Shown: piece by piece, positions 5,101-6,055 of the stretch | Position numbering within the stretch: the first letter of the stretch is position 1 | Layout of the letters: every line of letters begins with the position of its first letter | Assembly: GCA_035626155.1 (NCBI GenBank) | Contig: DASPOF010000052.1 | Coordinates: 1-6,055 of the forward strand | Reading direction: 5' to 3' | Origin: DASPOF01 sp035626155 | GTDB lineage: Bacteria > Desulfobacterota > Binatia > Binatales > Binataceae | DNA: 6,055 bases | The notes under the pieces: model-generated | What the model saw: the letters and a program-made list of their open reading frames with translations, nothing else | The model's database searches: none | Told to the model about the DNA's origin: nothing | Translations under genes and position numbers: made by a program

Positions 5101-5113
5101 AAACGAGGTTGTC

Positions 5114-6055
5114 ATGTATGTAAGCAACACCTGCAAATCATCGCTTGAGTTTTCCAACGAATCCGCGCCCCGAGGTTTGGTAGTCCACACTCCCTTCGCG
5201 CGCAACCTGCTGACATTCCTGATGGTCTTCGGACCCGGCCTCATCGTGATGGAGGCCGACAATGACGCCGGTGCGGTCTCCAGTTACATCCAGGCCGGGG
5301 CGCTGTACGGCACCCGCCTGCTGTGGCTGATGTTGGTGCTCCTGCCGATCACCTACTTCGTGCAGGAGATGGTCGTCAGGCTGGGTATAGCAACCGGCCA
5401 GGGCCACGCGGCGATGATTTATAAGCGCTTCGGCAGGTGGTGGGGCGCCTTCTCCCTGTTCGACCTGGAGCTGGTCAATTTTCTCACGCTGGTCACCGAG
5501 TTCGCTGCGATCGCGCTGGCCCTACCGAGGCTGGGCGTGCCGGCAAGTTTCGGCGTCCCCGCGTTTGCGATCGCGCTGATCCTGATCGTGGTCAGCGGGA
5601 GTTATCTGCGCTGGGAACGAATCGTGGTTGGGCTGTGCCTGCTCGATGGGGTCTGGTTCGGTATTGCGTGGTACCTGAGACCACCGCTGCTTCAGGCGGT
5701 GCACGATAGTTTGATCCCCACCCTGCCGCCGACCGGCCTTACCCCCGACCTCATGTTCCTGACGGTTGCGATCGTGGGCACTACTATCGCGCCGTGGCAG
5801 CTTTTCTTTCAGCAGAGCTGCGTAGCCGACAAGCGGCTGCGCTTTGGCGACCTCAACTGGGCGCGCCTGGATACCTTCCTCGGCGCGTGCTTCACCGTCG
5901 TGGTCGCGATGTGCATGATGGTGGCGGGCGGCGCATCGAGCCGGCTGGGCTTTTCGTTCACCGACCCAGCGCGGATGGCGGCGGATTTGGGCCGAGCGCT
6001 GGGGCCGGGGCTCAAGCTCGGAATCCTGCTGATGATGTGCAACGCGGCGGTGCTC
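5114..6055 (+). CDS. NRAMP-superfamily divalent cation transporter with altered metal site, C-terminus beyond the window
   Basis: The visible 314 residues are the N-terminal part of an NRAMP-fold transporter (usual length about 400-450). Helix 1 holds GPGLIVMEADNDAGAVSSY (40-58), followed by IQAGALYG and by QEMVVRLGIATGQGHA (84-99), typical NRAMP signatures. Helix 6 holds VGTTIAPWQLFFQQS (221-235). Against the classical DPGN of helix 1 and MPH of helix 6, Asp51 is kept but Asn is Ala54, Met is Ala226 and His is Trp228. The Met/Asn pair that selects manganese and iron is therefore absent, so another ion such as magnesium is plausible, as in NRAMP-related magnesium transporters. Hydrophobic helices lie near 35-57, 62-86, 112-137, 147-162, 168-187, 211-234, 255-275 and 301-314. 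The ATG has GAGG five bases upstream, and an in-frame stop at 5075-5077 excludes an upstream start. It is an inner-membrane protein. Confidence 0.93.
   Translation, partial: MYVSNTCKSSLEFSNESAPRGLVVHTPFARNLLTFLMVFGPGLIVMEADNDAGAVSSYIQAGALYGTRLLWLMLVLLPITYFVQEMVVRLGIATGQGHAAMIYKRFGRWWGAFSLFDLELVNFLTLVTEFAAIALALPRLGVPASFGVPAFAIALILIVVSGSYLRWERIVVGLCLLDGVWFGIAWYLRPPLLQAVHDSLIPTLPPTGLTPDLMFLTVAIVGTTIAPWQLFFQQSCVADKRLRFGDLNWARLDTFLGACFTVVVAMCMMVAGGASSRLGFSFTDPARMAADLGRALGPGLKLGILLMMCNAAVL

Larger units (their letters stand above)
4643..5113. promoter_or_regulatory. Divergent control region between SMR-like and NRAMP-like genes
   Basis: This 471-base gap has no sizeable gene. The left part (4643-4870) is GC-rich and holds the leader and presumably the promoter of the SMR-like gene. 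The 93-codon plus-strand ORF crossing it has no ribosome binding site or recognisable protein character. From about 4870 the composition becomes clearly more AT-rich and inverted repeats crowd together: 4879-4897, 4904-4934, 4981-4993, 5019-5031, 5042-5051 and 5089-5100. TTGACT at 4945-4950 is a fair -35 box for the NRAMP-like gene, but the -10 position 17 bases on (TACTGA) is poor. Metal-sensing leaders often precede transporters of this kind. I could not match this region to the yybP-ykoY or M-box riboswitch consensus. Confidence 0.45.

Noticed and set aside
4870..5113. yybP-ykoY manganese or M-box magnesium riboswitch before the NRAMP-like gene
   Set aside because: I found none of the conserved core segments I know for these classes by eye. 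A covariance-model search (Infernal against Rfam) would decide.

Overview
The window is GC-rich, gene-dense DNA, apparently a bacterial chromosome: nearly every gene has a typical bacterial ribosome binding site, GTG is used as a start once, and two genes overlap in the TGATG style. No rRNA, tRNA, CRISPR array, transposase or phage gene is visible. The gene mix (M20 peptidase, VOC protein, DUF155/RMD1 protein, BNR-repeat protein with a MoaD/ThiS partner, NRAMP relative) would suit a soil or groundwater lineage such as Binatota, Rokubacteria, Acidobacteria or a deltaproteobacterial relative, but I cannot place it more exactly.

Layout. 1-805 (minus) is the N-terminal two thirds of an M20-family metallopeptidase running off the left edge. 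It is divergent, across a 170-base gap, from a two-lobed VOC/glyoxalase-like protein (976-1782, plus). The VOC gene converges on a three-gene minus-strand cluster, read 4139 to 1822: a five-Asp-box BNR/beta-propeller protein, a one-base-overlapping MoaD/ThiS ubiquitin-fold protein ending in Gly-Gly, and, 60 bases on, a DUF155 (RMD1/YagE) protein with a C-terminal membrane anchor. After a 191-base gap lies a 103-residue four-helix membrane protein of SMR/YnfA-like shape (4331-4642, minus). A 471-base intergenic region follows, rich in inverted repeats and palindromes and holding a possible short leader ORF. The last gene (5114 to the right edge, plus) is an NRAMP-superfamily transporter cut by the window end.

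How the parts may work together. The BNR and MoaD/ThiS-like genes are translationally coupled and probably act in one process. No E1-like (ThiF/MoeB) or JAB-type partner is in view. The SMR-like and NRAMP-like genes diverge from one control region, but nothing proves a shared function. The most interesting parts are the NRAMP protein, whose metal site departs from the manganese/iron type (Asp kept, Asn, Met and His replaced), its structured leader, and the coupled BNR/ubiquitin-fold pair with an unusual HC-X15-HC motif.
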